Assembly: GCA_009918675.1 (NCBI GenBank)
Contig: RGDM01000001.1
Location: forward strand, 1 to 64,000
Direction of reading: 5' to 3'
Length of the DNA stretch: 64,000 nt
Source: a bacterium
GTDB lineage: Bacteria; Bdellovibrionota_B; Oligoflexia; Silvanigrellales; Silvanigrellaceae
Every line of letters begins with the position of its first letter. Positions within the stretch are counted from its first letter, which is position 1. The position numbers and the translations under genes are program-made. Under the pieces are notes generated by a model. The model was not told the origin of the DNA, searched no databases, and saw nothing but the letters and a program-made list of their open reading frames with translations. Of this stretch, positions 9,166 through 17,980 are shown piece by piece.

Positions 9166-9199
9166 CATCTGAACATGGGATACCCGTCCCATTCAGATG
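9166..9199. promoter_or_regulatory. hairpin between flagellin and the renalase-like gene
   Basis: CATCTGA and ATGGGA pair with TCCCAT and TCAGATG, with a 2-base bulge on one side and a 6-base loop. It begins 25 bp after the flagellin stop, and its 3' arm ends on the first G of the next gene's ribosome binding site (GGAGAAG). There is no T run, so it is not a standard terminator. It could stabilise the flagellin mRNA or limit translation of the next gene. Confidence 0.6.
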
Positions 9200-9210
9200 G
9201 AGAAGCACAC

Positions 9211-10161
9211 ATGAAAATTGCCCTCATAGGTGCTGGTGCTGCAGGCGCAGCCTGCGTTTCGGTCCTGCGTTCACGCGGGGCCGAGTTTTACCTTTTCGAG
9301 AAATCACGAGGTCCTGGTGGTCGGCTGTCGACCCGACGCGTGAGTGGTGTTCTCGACACAGGCGACTTGTCCTACGATCACGGTGCTCCATTTTTTTCTT
9401 GGTCAACAGACCTCACTTCTGAACTGTCCCCATATATCCGACAAACGACATTGGAAAACATCTCTGACAACCAATGGATCGCAAAACCCAACATGCCTCA
9501 ATTGGTGAAAGACCTCCTCGGCGAGCAAAAAAACTTTTATCAAACTGAAATTGACGTCATTGAAGGCCATGCTAATGAGTTGTTCCTCATTGAAAAAAGT
9601 GACTCACAAAAGAGACACGGCCCATTCCAATCGGTGGTCATCACTGCACCAGCGCCCCAAGCCAGCGCTTTATTGCGCAAAACCAACTGCGCATGGAAAA
9701 GCGCATTAGCAAATGTCACCTACGCTCCATGCTGGACTCTCATGTTGACTCTCAAGGATCCATGCACGCAGGTGAATTCAACCACGCTGCAAGCTCACCC
9801 CTTTAACGACCTTCTCCGCCAACACGACAAGGCTGGGCGCCCACAACACCCAGGTCTCAGCAGTTGGGTTGGGCATGCTTCAGCGCAATGGAGTGAGGCA
9901 CATTTGGAACAAACTGGAGAACTAGTTCAGGCAGAACTCCTCGGACATGCGCTCGACGCCCTTGGGGCATCCGCCGAGCAAATTCTCCATGCCACTGTCC
10001 ACCGCTGGCGCTTCAGCACCGTGAAAAGCTCTCTGTCTGAGGTGTGTCTCGCTGACTCGGAACTCGGATTGTTTTATGCGAGTGACGCATGCCTAGGCAG
10101 CGGCGTGGCTGGTTCTGTCCGAAGCGGCCTCAAAGTTGGACAGCTTCTGACAGCCCCCTAA
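9211..10161 (+). CDS. renalase-like FAD/NAD(P)-dependent oxidoreductase
   Basis: A 316-residue flavoprotein. The N-terminal Rossmann motif IALIGAGAAGAACVSVLRSRG is followed by FEKSRGPGGRLSTRR and DHGAPFFSW, the signature of renalase-like amine-oxidase-fold proteins. The C-terminal GLFYASDACLGSGVAGSVRSG is the second FAD-binding segment. Some relatives oxidise abnormal dihydro forms of NAD(P)H; the substrate here is unknown. The chosen ATG has GGAGAAGCACAC upstream and starts exactly at the Rossmann fold. An in-frame ATG 36 bp earlier lies inside a hairpin and lacks a binding site. Probably cytosolic. Confidence 0.85.
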   Translation: MKIALIGAGAAGAACVSVLRSRGAEFYLFEKSRGPGGRLSTRRVSGVLDTGDLSYDHGAPFFSWSTDLTSELSPYIRQTTLENISDNQWIAKPNMPQLVKDLLGEQKNFYQTEIDVIEGHANELFLIEKSDSQKRHGPFQSVVITAPAPQASALLRKTNCAWKSALANVTYAPCWTLMLTLKDPCTQVNSTTLQAHPFNDLLRQHDKAGRPQHPGLSSWVGHASAQWSEAHLEQTGELVQAELLGHALDALGASAEQILHATVHRWRFSTVKSSLSEVCLADSELGLFYASDACLGSGVAGSVRSGLKVGQLLTAP

Positions 10162-10234
10162 AAGCCCGTCTGTGTTAAATTCGGAAGAAGGCGGTGAGCA
10201 TCTTTCAAGTCGCCTCTTCCGGAGTGCAAGACGC

Positions 10235-10756
10235 ATGAAACTCATTATGATTTCTGGAGACGGCCAAGGCGCGGGAAAAACCTTCCTTGCCCGCAAGCTA
10301 ACGGATGACCAATCGCAAATATTTTCGATTGTGAATTTGGTGCGCGCTCAACTGCAAATGAAGTATCCACAATACGATTGGTATAATAAAGCGCCTGAAT
10401 ATAAACTACAGACAGTTGTTGCCAACAGCAAAAAAACCATCATGCAACATCTCGATGAATTGGGGCGCGGAAAAAAGAAAGAAGACCCACTTATTTGGGC
10501 AAAGCAAATGGTGGATGTATTGCAATACGCACGCGACATCGACAAACAGCACACCGTAGTTCTAGACGACATCCGCTTCGTAGACGAATATGAATACATT
10601 AAAAAATCGCTGAGTGCGGAAAATATTCTTCATCTTCATGCGTCATATGATCGAGCAAAGCCTGAGCCTCTCTATGAAAACGAGAAGCTCAGGCAACTCG
10701 CAGATTACATTGTCTCACGTCAGAAACATGCTTCGTCACGAATTGCAGAGCAATAA
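10235..10756 (+). CDS. P-loop (deoxy)nucleotide monophosphate kinase-like protein
   Basis: A 173-residue protein with an N-terminal glycine-rich phosphate loop, MISGDGQGAGKTFLARKL (residues 5-22), and a probable Walker B-like strand, TVVLDDIRFVDEYEYIKKS. The overall pattern resembles deoxynucleotide monophosphate kinases and other small P-loop kinases found in phages and bacteria. The substrate is not determined. I place the start at the ATG after GGAGTGCAAGACGC; an upstream in-frame ATG gives 21 extra residues but has no binding site. Its 3' end overlaps the convergent Gly-rich secreted protein gene by 37 bp. Confidence 0.7.
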   Translation: MKLIMISGDGQGAGKTFLARKLTDDQSQIFSIVNLVRAQLQMKYPQYDWYNKAPEYKLQTVVANSKKTIMQHLDELGRGKKKEDPLIWAKQMVDVLQYARDIDKQHTVVLDDIRFVDEYEYIKKSLSAENILHLHASYDRAKPEPLYENEKLRQLADYIVSRQKHASSRIAEQ

Positions 10757-11877
10757 CGGTCGATTTGTCCAAAATCGAGGGCAAAATCAACTTGCAAGGC
10801 ATGGTCATTGTAGTCGGTATTAACATTGCCTGAGGTGCTGCTGTTTCCGCTCTTCAAGCCAAAAATAGGCGAGTAACCGTTGCCACCATTGCCGCCTGAT
10901 GCAACTGCCACAGCGGGCGCATCGACCTGGCTCTGCACGTCTTTGGCACAGGTCTGAACATTTGAGATATTTGCCGCTTTGAAGACATCATCGATTGCAA
11001 CAAATCCTTGTCCACCGAGCGCAACACCGCCGTCAGCAATGGCACCGCCATCACCTCCCCGAGCGCCACCAAGCTGCCCCTGCGAGTTGTTGGCACCTTG
11101 GAAACACATCCAGCGACCATCTTTATCAAACTCACTTTGCATGTCGTCGCGGACTTGTGGACCATAGAGCCCATCAACTGCATCGCCTAAACCATTATAT
11201 GTCGTATTGTTGATGCGAATGCCGCGATTGTTCCAAATTGCATTGACCTGAACTTTGTCGACACAAAAACCATTTTGATCAATTTCTGATGAGGCAACTT
11301 GTGAGAGTGATGCATTTCCACCGGTTCCAACGGCAGTGCCGCCATTGGCCGAGACTCCACCATTGCGCACTGAACCCGAATTGCTGCTCAATTTATATGC
11401 GCGCGCATCCTGCGAATTCACATTGATACATGTATTGCCACTATTGCTATTTGGCGCAGATGTTGCAACTGCGGTTGCATCACCACCACGGCCTGCGGGA
11501 GAACCATCTGCAAGTTTTTTGAACCGATTCACCAATTTTGTATTCGAAGTAAAGTCGCTCACCGAATTGCCCCAGCTCCAAAGGCCAGCAACTCCAAAGT
11601 GGCCGTTCCAATAGCGAACGTTACCGCAAACACGGTGGCCATGGCACAAGCGACCTTCCTTCCATTCAAACACATTAATGGTTGAGGCCGACGGAATCAG
11701 ATAGGATCCTTCGTGACAATTGAGAAACATGGTGATCTCACGACCAGCCGTCTTACCGCTCGAATCCTGCATCCTGAGAACCATATCTTTACACTCAGCA
11801 CGCGCTTCCTGCTGAGAAGCCGCCACACAAACTAACACACCAAGACCCATAAACGCTGACAATCGTCTCTTTTGCAT
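10720..11877 (-). CDS. secreted glycine-rich, cysteine-containing protein of unknown function
   Basis: A 385-residue protein with a clear Sec signal peptide (MQKRRLSAFMGLGVLVC, cleavage expected at EARA-EC). I do not recognise a family. Four Gly/Ala/Ser/Asn-rich blocks, such as GGVSANGGTAVGTGGNASL and GGARGGDGGAIADGG, alternate with ordered segments containing ten cysteines in the mature part, suggesting disulphide-linked exported modules. The chosen ATG has GGAGGAACTCAGAG upstream. The gene is monocistronic, convergent with the P-loop kinase (37-bp overlap of coding ends) and divergent from the O-methyltransferase. A cell-surface or extracellular structural role is conjecture. Confidence 0.7.
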   Translation of the reverse strand: MQKRRLSAFMGLGVLVCVAASQQEARAECKDMVLRMQDSSGKTAGREITMFLNCHEGSYLIPSASTINVFEWKEGRLCHGHRVCGNVRYWNGHFGVAGLWSWGNSVSDFTSNTKLVNRFKKLADGSPAGRGGDATAVATSAPNSNSGNTCINVNSQDARAYKLSSNSGSVRNGGVSANGGTAVGTGGNASLSQVASSEIDQNGFCVDKVQVNAIWNNRGIRINNTTYNGLGDAVDGLYGPQVRDDMQSEFDKDGRWMCFQGANNSQGQLGGARGGDGGAIADGGVALGGQGFVAIDDVFKAANISNVQTCAKDVQSQVDAPAVAVASGGNGGNGYSPIFGLKSGNSSTSGNVNTDYNDHALQVDFALDFGQIDRYCSAIRDEACF

Positions 11878-12046
11878 CTCTGAGTTCCTCCATCTTGGTC
11901 GCCACTCCGTCAACATCACCAGCAAGCAAGAAAACCTTCTCTTGCCAAGTTCTTGTTGCGTCAACGCGGATACTGGACGAAACACAAGTGAAGAGTCAAA
12001 TTGTCAATTATAACTCTTTCCGAATTGTCATGCTTTGGAGATCTTC

Positions 12047-12727
12047 ATGTCACCACCAGTCAAATCTTTCGCATGCAACAATCTTCAACTTGCTCAGTAT
12101 GCAATCGACTGTTTTCATCCCGAAGATGAAATTTTATCGGAGATAAGAACGCGCGCCGTGCAAGAAAAACTTCCAAATATTCACGTCGGAAGTATGGATG
12201 GCCTGCATTTGGAGATACTCATCCGAGCTATCTCCGCAAAAAGAGTTATCGAGATAGGTTCTCTCGCAGGCTATTCCGGTGTTTGCATTGCCCGAGCACT
12301 TCCTAGCGACGGCGAGCTCCATACATTTGAACTCCACGAAAAAAATGCCCGGGTGTGCGCCGACTCTTTCACCCATGCGGGTGTCGGAGCGAAAGTAACA
12401 ATCCACCAAGGCCAGGCGCTCGAAAAACTTGCCGACGTCGAACACCTTGCCCCATTTGATGCGATGTTTATCGACGCTGACAAATCAAACTACCCGAATT
12501 ACCTCACTTGGGCAGAAAAGCTTCTCCGAGTGGGAGGCACGTTGATTGCCGACAACACATTCGCATGGGGTCTTGTTCTGCAAGCAACTTTTGACACAGA
12601 CAGCCAACGCAGGGATGCAGAAGGCGTGCGAACGTTTAATCACCAAGTTGCACATAGCAGCAAATGGCGGGCAACAATGCTACCTACAGGAGAGGGCCTG
12701 ACGGTTGCTGTCAAGGTTTCAGACTGA
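12047..12727 (+). CDS. SAM-dependent O-methyltransferase (COMT-like)
   Basis: A 226-residue class I methyltransferase of the bacterial catechol/caffeoyl-CoA O-methyltransferase type. VIEIGSLAGYSGVCIARAL is the SAM-binding motif I. FDAMFIDADKSNY holds the metal-binding Asp-Asp pair region, and LLRVGGTLIADNTFAWG contains the further metal-ligand Asp-Asn. The acceptor is unknown. The start ATG follows GGAGATCTTC; a TTG 12 bp upstream is less likely. Cytosolic and apparently monocistronic. Confidence 0.87.
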   Translation: MSPPVKSFACNNLQLAQYAIDCFHPEDEILSEIRTRAVQEKLPNIHVGSMDGLHLEILIRAISAKRVIEIGSLAGYSGVCIARALPSDGELHTFELHEKNARVCADSFTHAGVGAKVTIHQGQALEKLADVEHLAPFDAMFIDADKSNYPNYLTWAEKLLRVGGTLIADNTFAWGLVLQATFDTDSQRRDAEGVRTFNHQVAHSSKWRATMLPTGEGLTVAVKVSD

Positions 12728-12786
12728 CTTTCTTGAAGCCTTTTCATTGCTCCACAGTGTATCCTTTTTGCTGCTTTTCCAGCTGT

Positions 12787-12803
12787 CTTCTTCTTTGAAG
12801 AAG
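12787..12803. repeat. short perfect inverted repeat upstream of the pirin gene
   Basis: CTTCTTC, a TTT loop, then GAAGAAG, about 40 bp before the pirin start. It could be a weak hairpin or an operator; no T run follows. A second tiny dyad (TCCT-CTTA-AGGA) covers the pirin ribosome binding site itself. Confidence 0.4.
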
Positions 12804-12841
12804 CGCTAAAATACCAAAGAATCCTCTTAAGGAGAGCCTTT

Positions 12842-13699
12842 ATGAACACACGTCTGGTTGCAAAACTTATCCGTGCCAGCGCGGTTTCCGAAGGAGCAGG
12901 CGTCACGGTGCACAGAACCATTGGCACAAGCGCACTGCGAAATTTTGATCCTTTCTTGATGCTCGACCATTTTGGCAGCGACAATCCAAACGAGTACATT
13001 TCAGGTTTTCCTGATCATCCCCACCGCGGCTTTATCACCTTCACCTACATGCTCGATGGCAAGATGTTGCATCAAGATAGCATGGGAAATAGAGGCGAAC
13101 TTCGTTCCGGTGGCGCTCAATGGATGAAGGCTGCAAGTGGAGTCATTCACTCGGAAATGCCACAACAATCGCAGGGCCTCATGAGAGGATTTCAACTGTG
13201 GATCAATCTTCCTGCAAAAGAGAAAATGAGTCCACCTGAGTATCAAGAATTCTCACCCGAGGCTGTGCCGCAAATAACGATTCCTGGTGGCCACGCTCGT
13301 GTGTTGGCAGGCCTTTTTCAAGGGCAATCCGGTGTCATTCAAGACCCAAACACACAAGCCATTTATCTTGATGTTTCATTATCTGCTGAACAGAAATTCC
13401 AATACAACATCCCTTCAACGCACAATGCTTTCATATATGTTTTTGAAGGAACAGCCGAGCTCAACGAAACACAACTCCCCACCCACAGCCTTGCCGTGCT
13501 GAGCACAGGAGAACATCTCACGTTGAAGACCAATTCAACCGGCGCGCGGTTTATTTTGGTTGCTGGCAAACCTCTTGGCGAACCAATCGTTCAATATGGC
13601 CCGTTTGTAATGAACACCCGCGAAGAAATCGAACAAGCTTTCTCAGACTATCAGACGGGACGACTGGTGCGCAGCAAGGCTGAAATGACCGGACGCTAA
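12842..13699 (+). CDS. pirin family protein
   Basis: A bicupin iron protein of 285 residues. The N-terminal cupin shows the metal ligands in PDHPHRGFIT (two His) and GVIHSEMP (His and Glu), with DPFLMLDHFG just before them, all typical of pirin. Bacterial pirins are reported variously as quercetin dioxygenases or as modulators of metabolic enzymes; which applies here is unknown. The start has TTAAGGAGAGCCTTT upstream. Convergent with the SRAP gene, with 12 bp between the stops. Confidence 0.93.
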   Translation: MNTRLVAKLIRASAVSEGAGVTVHRTIGTSALRNFDPFLMLDHFGSDNPNEYISGFPDHPHRGFITFTYMLDGKMLHQDSMGNRGELRSGGAQWMKAASGVIHSEMPQQSQGLMRGFQLWINLPAKEKMSPPEYQEFSPEAVPQITIPGGHARVLAGLFQGQSGVIQDPNTQAIYLDVSLSAEQKFQYNIPSTHNAFIYVFEGTAELNETQLPTHSLAVLSTGEHLTLKTNSTGARFILVAGKPLGEPIVQYGPFVMNTREEIEQAFSDYQTGRLVRSKAEMTGR

Positions 13700-13711
13700 A
13701 CCGCGGCCGAC

Positions 13712-14515
13712 TCAGCTTCCACTCCACACTTTCATTTGCGAAATGTCTGACGGGCTGGGTGCGCGCTTTTGCCAGCCATTTTTCAGTGCACGCTCCGCAC
13801 GAGCAACCCATGCTGGTTCAATTCTGTTTTTTCGAACAAAACTTAATCTATCCTGACCGCTCATTTTCCTTTCAAGAAGCCATTGCTTCCAAGCCTCTGA
13901 ATTCAAAACCACCAAGCCACGATCATGACCATTCCGAAAGACGATAGGGTCTGGATCGTCGGTCAACAAAGTAAACGTTGGAATGACTTCGCCCGTCGCA
14001 ATATTCACCCAGTCATTCCAAAGACCCGCCGCAAAGATTAAACTCTCGTCCGCTAAAGTAAAGCGAACCACATGTCCCGCACTTTCACCAAAGTAACAAG
14101 ACTCCACAGCGCCAGTCAGAGGTACCAGGCAGGTTTGCCCTCGCCTAAATGGATCGCGAAAGCTTGGAACAGAAAGAATATTCTCATTCACAATGGGCTC
14201 ACTTCGTTCGTCTGAAAAAAGCGAGTTCTGCGAACTCGAGTCTTTGTTTCGTTTCGGCCGACTCAGTCGCGCGTTGTAGGTTTCAAATTCAAAGGGCCAC
14301 CGCTTTGCCCAGTCTGGACAAAGTGAAAAATATTTTTTCCGAACTTGCAGTGTGCCATCACCGTCAGAGAAAATAACCGGAGCAAGTTCCTTTTTTAGAT
14401 ACCCATGCACCCGCAGTTCTGCGCCCAAACCATCGACTCCCTCTGGATCGAGCAGGTCAGGGAAGAGCTCAACCAGTTCACCTGGCCTGGTTTTGACCGT
14501 CAATATGCTGCACAC
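13712..14515 (-). CDS. SRAP domain protein (YedK/HMCES family)
   Basis: SRAP proteins form a covalent thiazolidine link to abasic sites in single-stranded DNA through Cys2. Here GTG-initiated MCSIL provides that Cys2 once Met is removed. The other family elements are recognisable though divergent: ETYNARLS (Asn), CLVPLTGAVES (Glu), IFAAGLWNDW, and NGHDRGLVVL (the conserved His). At 267 residues it is slightly longer than E. coli YedK, with an insertion of about 25 polar residues after NAR. AAAGGATATTTTT precedes the GTG. It appears monocistronic. Confidence 0.85.
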   Translation of the reverse strand: MCSILTVKTRPGELVELFPDLLDPEGVDGLGAELRVHGYLKKELAPVIFSDGDGTLQVRKKYFSLCPDWAKRWPFEFETYNARLSRPKRNKDSSSQNSLFSDERSEPIVNENILSVPSFRDPFRRGQTCLVPLTGAVESCYFGESAGHVVRFTLADESLIFAAGLWNDWVNIATGEVIPTFTLLTDDPDPIVFRNGHDRGLVVLNSEAWKQWLLERKMSGQDRLSFVRKNRIEPAWVARAERALKNGWQKRAPSPSDISQMKVWSGS

Positions 14516-14632
14516 AAAAATATCCTTTATTATCAGCTACATAAAATCAAAGCAAAGCACAAAACTAATATAGGTCCAATTTAATCCGAAACCTTCAAAA
14601 GCCAAGGTGGGCTCAATGGACAGGGAAGCCAA

Positions 14633-16369
14633 ATGAGACTGCTGACAACATTGCTGTGCTTCTGTCTTTTTCACATTGTCGGTTGCAAATACCTGACAAT
14701 GGGGGACTCGACAGCCCAAAGCAAACCAGCCGTGCTTGCTGATCCCCGCTTGCTCGAGCGTGGAGTGGTTCGACTGCGCTCAATGTATGCGCTCACATCC
14801 GGACAATTCCGCTCAACCTGCACCGGAACTTTGATCCATGTCCCAGACAACACGCTCAATGAATGCGTGGTTCTGACTGCAGCGCAATGCTACAGCAATT
14901 TACCGAAAAACTCCGAGCACAGCGTCGAGTTCCTCGATACGGCCGGCCGCATTTCGAAAGCATTTCGGGTTGGAACGATTGTGTTGCATCCCGACTACTC
15001 ACCGAACGCTGCACGCGACGAAATAAACAACAACGCGTTTGATGTCGCTCTCGTGCGCTTCGGGTGTTCTCTTCCAGTCTCGATCAAAGCAAGTCGTATC
15101 CTTGATTACACGCAAGTTCCAATCGACAGCAACTTACTCATTGCGAGCTATCAGGTCGCAAGATCCGACAATCTAGAAAAAAATTCGGAATCGACCCGCG
15201 ATGGAAGCAGTGCCAATGAAGCTCCACTTCCAAGTGAATTGTTACAAACCAAACTTAATCTCAGGAGCTTTGATTTCCCAAATCCAAAAAATGATTTTTT
15301 ACAGGAAAATCTGCCAGGAGTTTTTTCCGTTGGAGCAAATGTAGAGACAAAAACCTGCGAAGTAGATTCAGGTGGAGCCGCATTCTTCAACTCCGGAAAC
15401 GATCTCTATTTGGTTGCAACGATGAGCAAGCCATCGGCAAATTGTGATCGTGATCTCGCGCGGCTTGCCATCAGTTCACCACACATCAGTTGGATAGAAT
15501 CCGTTGTTGGAAAAGAAGTCATCTCGTATGTCAAGCAAACCGAAAAGACAGCAGCACTCTTGAATTTGCGGACCCTTTCCTCACAGTCTGTTTCTGCCAT
15601 TGATCTGCCCATAGCAACACCACATGCAACCCCAAGCCCCGCGCTGACTCTCCCAAAGACCACCGTTCAGTCATCCAATACAGCCGAACATTTCAAGGTC
15701 AGCGCCGCTCGAACACCTGCAGCGGTGGCGGCAAAAATTCCAACACCGGCAGCGATGGCAACCCAGATTCCTGTGCCGGCAGTTGTCTCGACAAAGCCAA
15801 GTGTGAGCAAGTTGCCAGCACCCACAAGCAAATTGCCAGCGCCAGCCCCTGCAAAAGTTTCTCCTCCAACGCCACCAGAATCAATTCCGGATTCAACACT
15901 TGTTCCAGACGACGATGAAGAATCGATACCGCCGGTTGTTATCAAAACGCCTGCGCCTCAGCCGGGCGCTGTTAAACAGTTGCCAGTCCAACCAACTCAA
16001 ACGGTTGTTACATTGATTCCGCAAACCGCCGTTCCGCCAATTCCAGCCGCACTGCCTGAAGCCGCCACAAGTGCTGAGAAATCTCAATTTTGTGAGGGAA
16101 AAACTTGGACTGTCAGAGCAAAAACTCGTGTGTGGGGGACGGTCATCAAGTTGCTCGACAAAGAAACCAGTCAGATTTTCGATGACACTCAAAAGTGTGA
16201 TTTTCCAAACGAGAGCGAATTATGTCTGGTGGGCAATCCGACTCCAACAGGCACTGGCACAGGCAACTCCCGCGGACAACTGCTCCAAGACATAGATCTT
16301 CCCGGATGCGAAAAATTTCGTGCTGGCAAAACCATTTATATTTTTACTCCGGATTTTGCCTCGCCATAA
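14633..16369 (+). CDS. trypsin-fold lipoprotein, probable pseudoprotease
   Basis: A 578-residue lipoprotein (lipobox IVGC, Cys18). Residues 40-290 follow the S1 serine-protease fold: CTGTLIH, then VVLTAAQC, FDVALVRF (Asp137) and CEVDSGGAAFF (Ser246). The LTAAHC catalytic His is Gln85, encoded by CAA, so ordinary triad catalysis should be lost. A Pro/Ala/Thr-rich linker of about 150 residues (340-480) leads to a Cys-containing C-terminal domain of about 95 residues that I do not recognise. The protein probably sits on the outer membrane as a binding or scaffold protein. GGGAAGCCAA precedes the ATG. Confidence 0.8.
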   Translation: MRLLTTLLCFCLFHIVGCKYLTMGDSTAQSKPAVLADPRLLERGVVRLRSMYALTSGQFRSTCTGTLIHVPDNTLNECVVLTAAQCYSNLPKNSEHSVEFLDTAGRISKAFRVGTIVLHPDYSPNAARDEINNNAFDVALVRFGCSLPVSIKASRILDYTQVPIDSNLLIASYQVARSDNLEKNSESTRDGSSANEAPLPSELLQTKLNLRSFDFPNPKNDFLQENLPGVFSVGANVETKTCEVDSGGAAFFNSGNDLYLVATMSKPSANCDRDLARLAISSPHISWIESVVGKEVISYVKQTEKTAALLNLRTLSSQSVSAIDLPIATPHATPSPALTLPKTTVQSSNTAEHFKVSAARTPAAVAAKIPTPAAMATQIPVPAVVSTKPSVSKLPAPTSKLPAPAPAKVSPPTPPESIPDSTLVPDDDEESIPPVVIKTPAPQPGAVKQLPVQPTQTVVTLIPQTAVPPIPAALPEAATSAEKSQFCEGKTWTVRAKTRVWGTVIKLLDKETSQIFDDTQKCDFPNESELCLVGNPTPTGTGTGNSRGQLLQDIDLPGCEKFRAGKTIYIFTPDFASP

Positions 16370-16477
16370 ATTCTGTCAGAACATCGCTCACAGGAATTTG
16401 TTAGAACTGAAACAGCGAGGTAACTTGAACCTTGTTCGTGCAATTTTCTTTACCGTTGATAGCGGGGCGCTCAATCA

Positions 16478-17908
16478 GTGGAAGCCGACCAAGAAAACAT
16501 CAAACGCATTGTCGTTGCCGGTGCCTCTGGATTTGTCGGGATGGATCTCTTAAGACGTCTTTCGTCCCACACGCAGGTGATAGCATTAACACGCTCCCCG
16601 CAAGCACCAATCCATATTCCTACGCATCGTCACGCTGGAGTCTATTGGCTTCAATGCAACCTATTTTCTCTCAAACAAACCGAAGCAGCGCTTGTTGATT
16701 CCGACGTCGCATATTTCCTTGTCCACAGCATGATGCCGTCTGCAAGATTTACACAAGGCGACTATGAAAACCTTGACCTCATCATCGCCGACAATTTTTC
16801 CCGCGCAGCTGCTCTGGCAGGAACAAAAAAGCTCATTTATTTGGGTGGCATTCAACCGTTTGCGGGCTATCTCTCTACGCACCTGCGCAGCCGCCTTGAG
16901 GTTGAAAATGTATTGCGCTGCAGAAATAAGAATTTAGTGGCACTTCGGGCTGGACTCATTCTTGGCCCCGGCGGATCTTCATCACTCATTCTGGTTCGCC
17001 TCGTGAAGCGTCTTCCGGTTTTGGTGTGCCCGCCCTGGACCAACAAACTCAGCTCACCTATCGCATTGCGAGATGCAGTTTCAGCACTGGTTGCATGCGC
17101 AAATTCAACTTCTATTGAACCAGGCGCTTACGATCTTGCTGGGCCTGAAGAACTGAGCTACCACGAACTCATGATTCGTATGGCAGACGAGTTAAACGTC
17201 AATCGTTTTTTTGTAAAAATTCCCTATCTAAAACCTGCTATTTCGCAACTCTGGGTGACACTCATCACAGGTGCCTCGCGGCAATTGGTCTCCCCTCTCA
17301 TTCAGAGCCTTCTCGTTGACATGATTCCCGGACGCACAGCTCCGTTGTTCCCATTTTCAGAGAAAAAACTACCGTTGATTGCCGCCCTTCATCAGGCCGA
17401 GCTGCCAAGAGTTCGCCTCGAAATTGGCGGAGTCTCAATTGCACCAATTGCTCCCCCCGATAAGGCAGACACGGTGGTTTCAATTCAGCGCCTTGCATTA
17501 CCTCAAGGCTGGAGTGCTCTTGACATGGCCCGCGACTTTGCAAACTGGCTGCCAAAGTCTCTTGTCCCAATCATCCGACTTGAGCTCACTCCCGACGGAA
17601 ATTTGATTCGCTTCTTTCTGTGGGGTCTTTCTCGTGCTCTTCTCGAGCTCGAGTTTGTTGAATCTCGCAGCGACAACCAACGCGCGCTCTTTTTCGTCGT
17701 GGGTGGACTCTTACGCAAGAAGAATTCGAATGTGCTCGCCCGTCAGGAATTCCGAGTTGTTCCAGAGCAACAACTGGTTCTTTCGGCGATTCTCGATTTC
17801 ACTCCGGCTTTGCCTTGGCTATTTTACATCTTGACGCAAGCCCAAGCACACCGCTGGGTTATGTGGCGATATGCGCGCCGTTTAAAGCGAATATGCCAAA
17901 AGAATTGA
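16478..17908 (+). CDS. NAD(P)-binding epimerase/NmrA-like protein with C-terminal extension
   Basis: An atypical short-chain dehydrogenase of 476 residues. VVAGASGFVGMDLLRRLS near residue 12 is the dinucleotide-binding motif. VAYFLVHSM, KKLIYLGGIQP and LRAGLILGPGGSS match the extended SDR pattern seen in NAD(P)H-binding proteins with a DUF2867-type tail. The C-terminal ~150 residues (from about PQGWSALDMARDF) have a hydrophobic stretch, DFTPALPWLFYIL, and a basic end (RRLKRICQKN), so membrane association is possible. An in-frame stop just upstream leaves the GTG as the only reasonable start; its binding site is weak. Substrate unknown. Confidence 0.75.
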   Translation: MEADQENIKRIVVAGASGFVGMDLLRRLSSHTQVIALTRSPQAPIHIPTHRHAGVYWLQCNLFSLKQTEAALVDSDVAYFLVHSMMPSARFTQGDYENLDLIIADNFSRAAALAGTKKLIYLGGIQPFAGYLSTHLRSRLEVENVLRCRNKNLVALRAGLILGPGGSSSLILVRLVKRLPVLVCPPWTNKLSSPIALRDAVSALVACANSTSIEPGAYDLAGPEELSYHELMIRMADELNVNRFFVKIPYLKPAISQLWVTLITGASRQLVSPLIQSLLVDMIPGRTAPLFPFSEKKLPLIAALHQAELPRVRLEIGGVSIAPIAPPDKADTVVSIQRLALPQGWSALDMARDFANWLPKSLVPIIRLELTPDGNLIRFFLWGLSRALLELEFVESRSDNQRALFFVVGGLLRKKNSNVLARQEFRVVPEQQLVLSAILDFTPALPWLFYILTQAQAHRWVMWRYARRLKRICQKN

Positions 17909-17980
17909 GGTTTAACTTTCACCTTGCGGGAACTTCCATCTCCAGATAGCCACTTTCCGTGCTTGCTCGAGAGGTGACAA

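Noticed and set aside
16370-16477. Small gene or RNA between the pseudoprotease and epimerase genes
   Set aside because: Only 108 bp, with no hairpin, binding site or conserved pattern.
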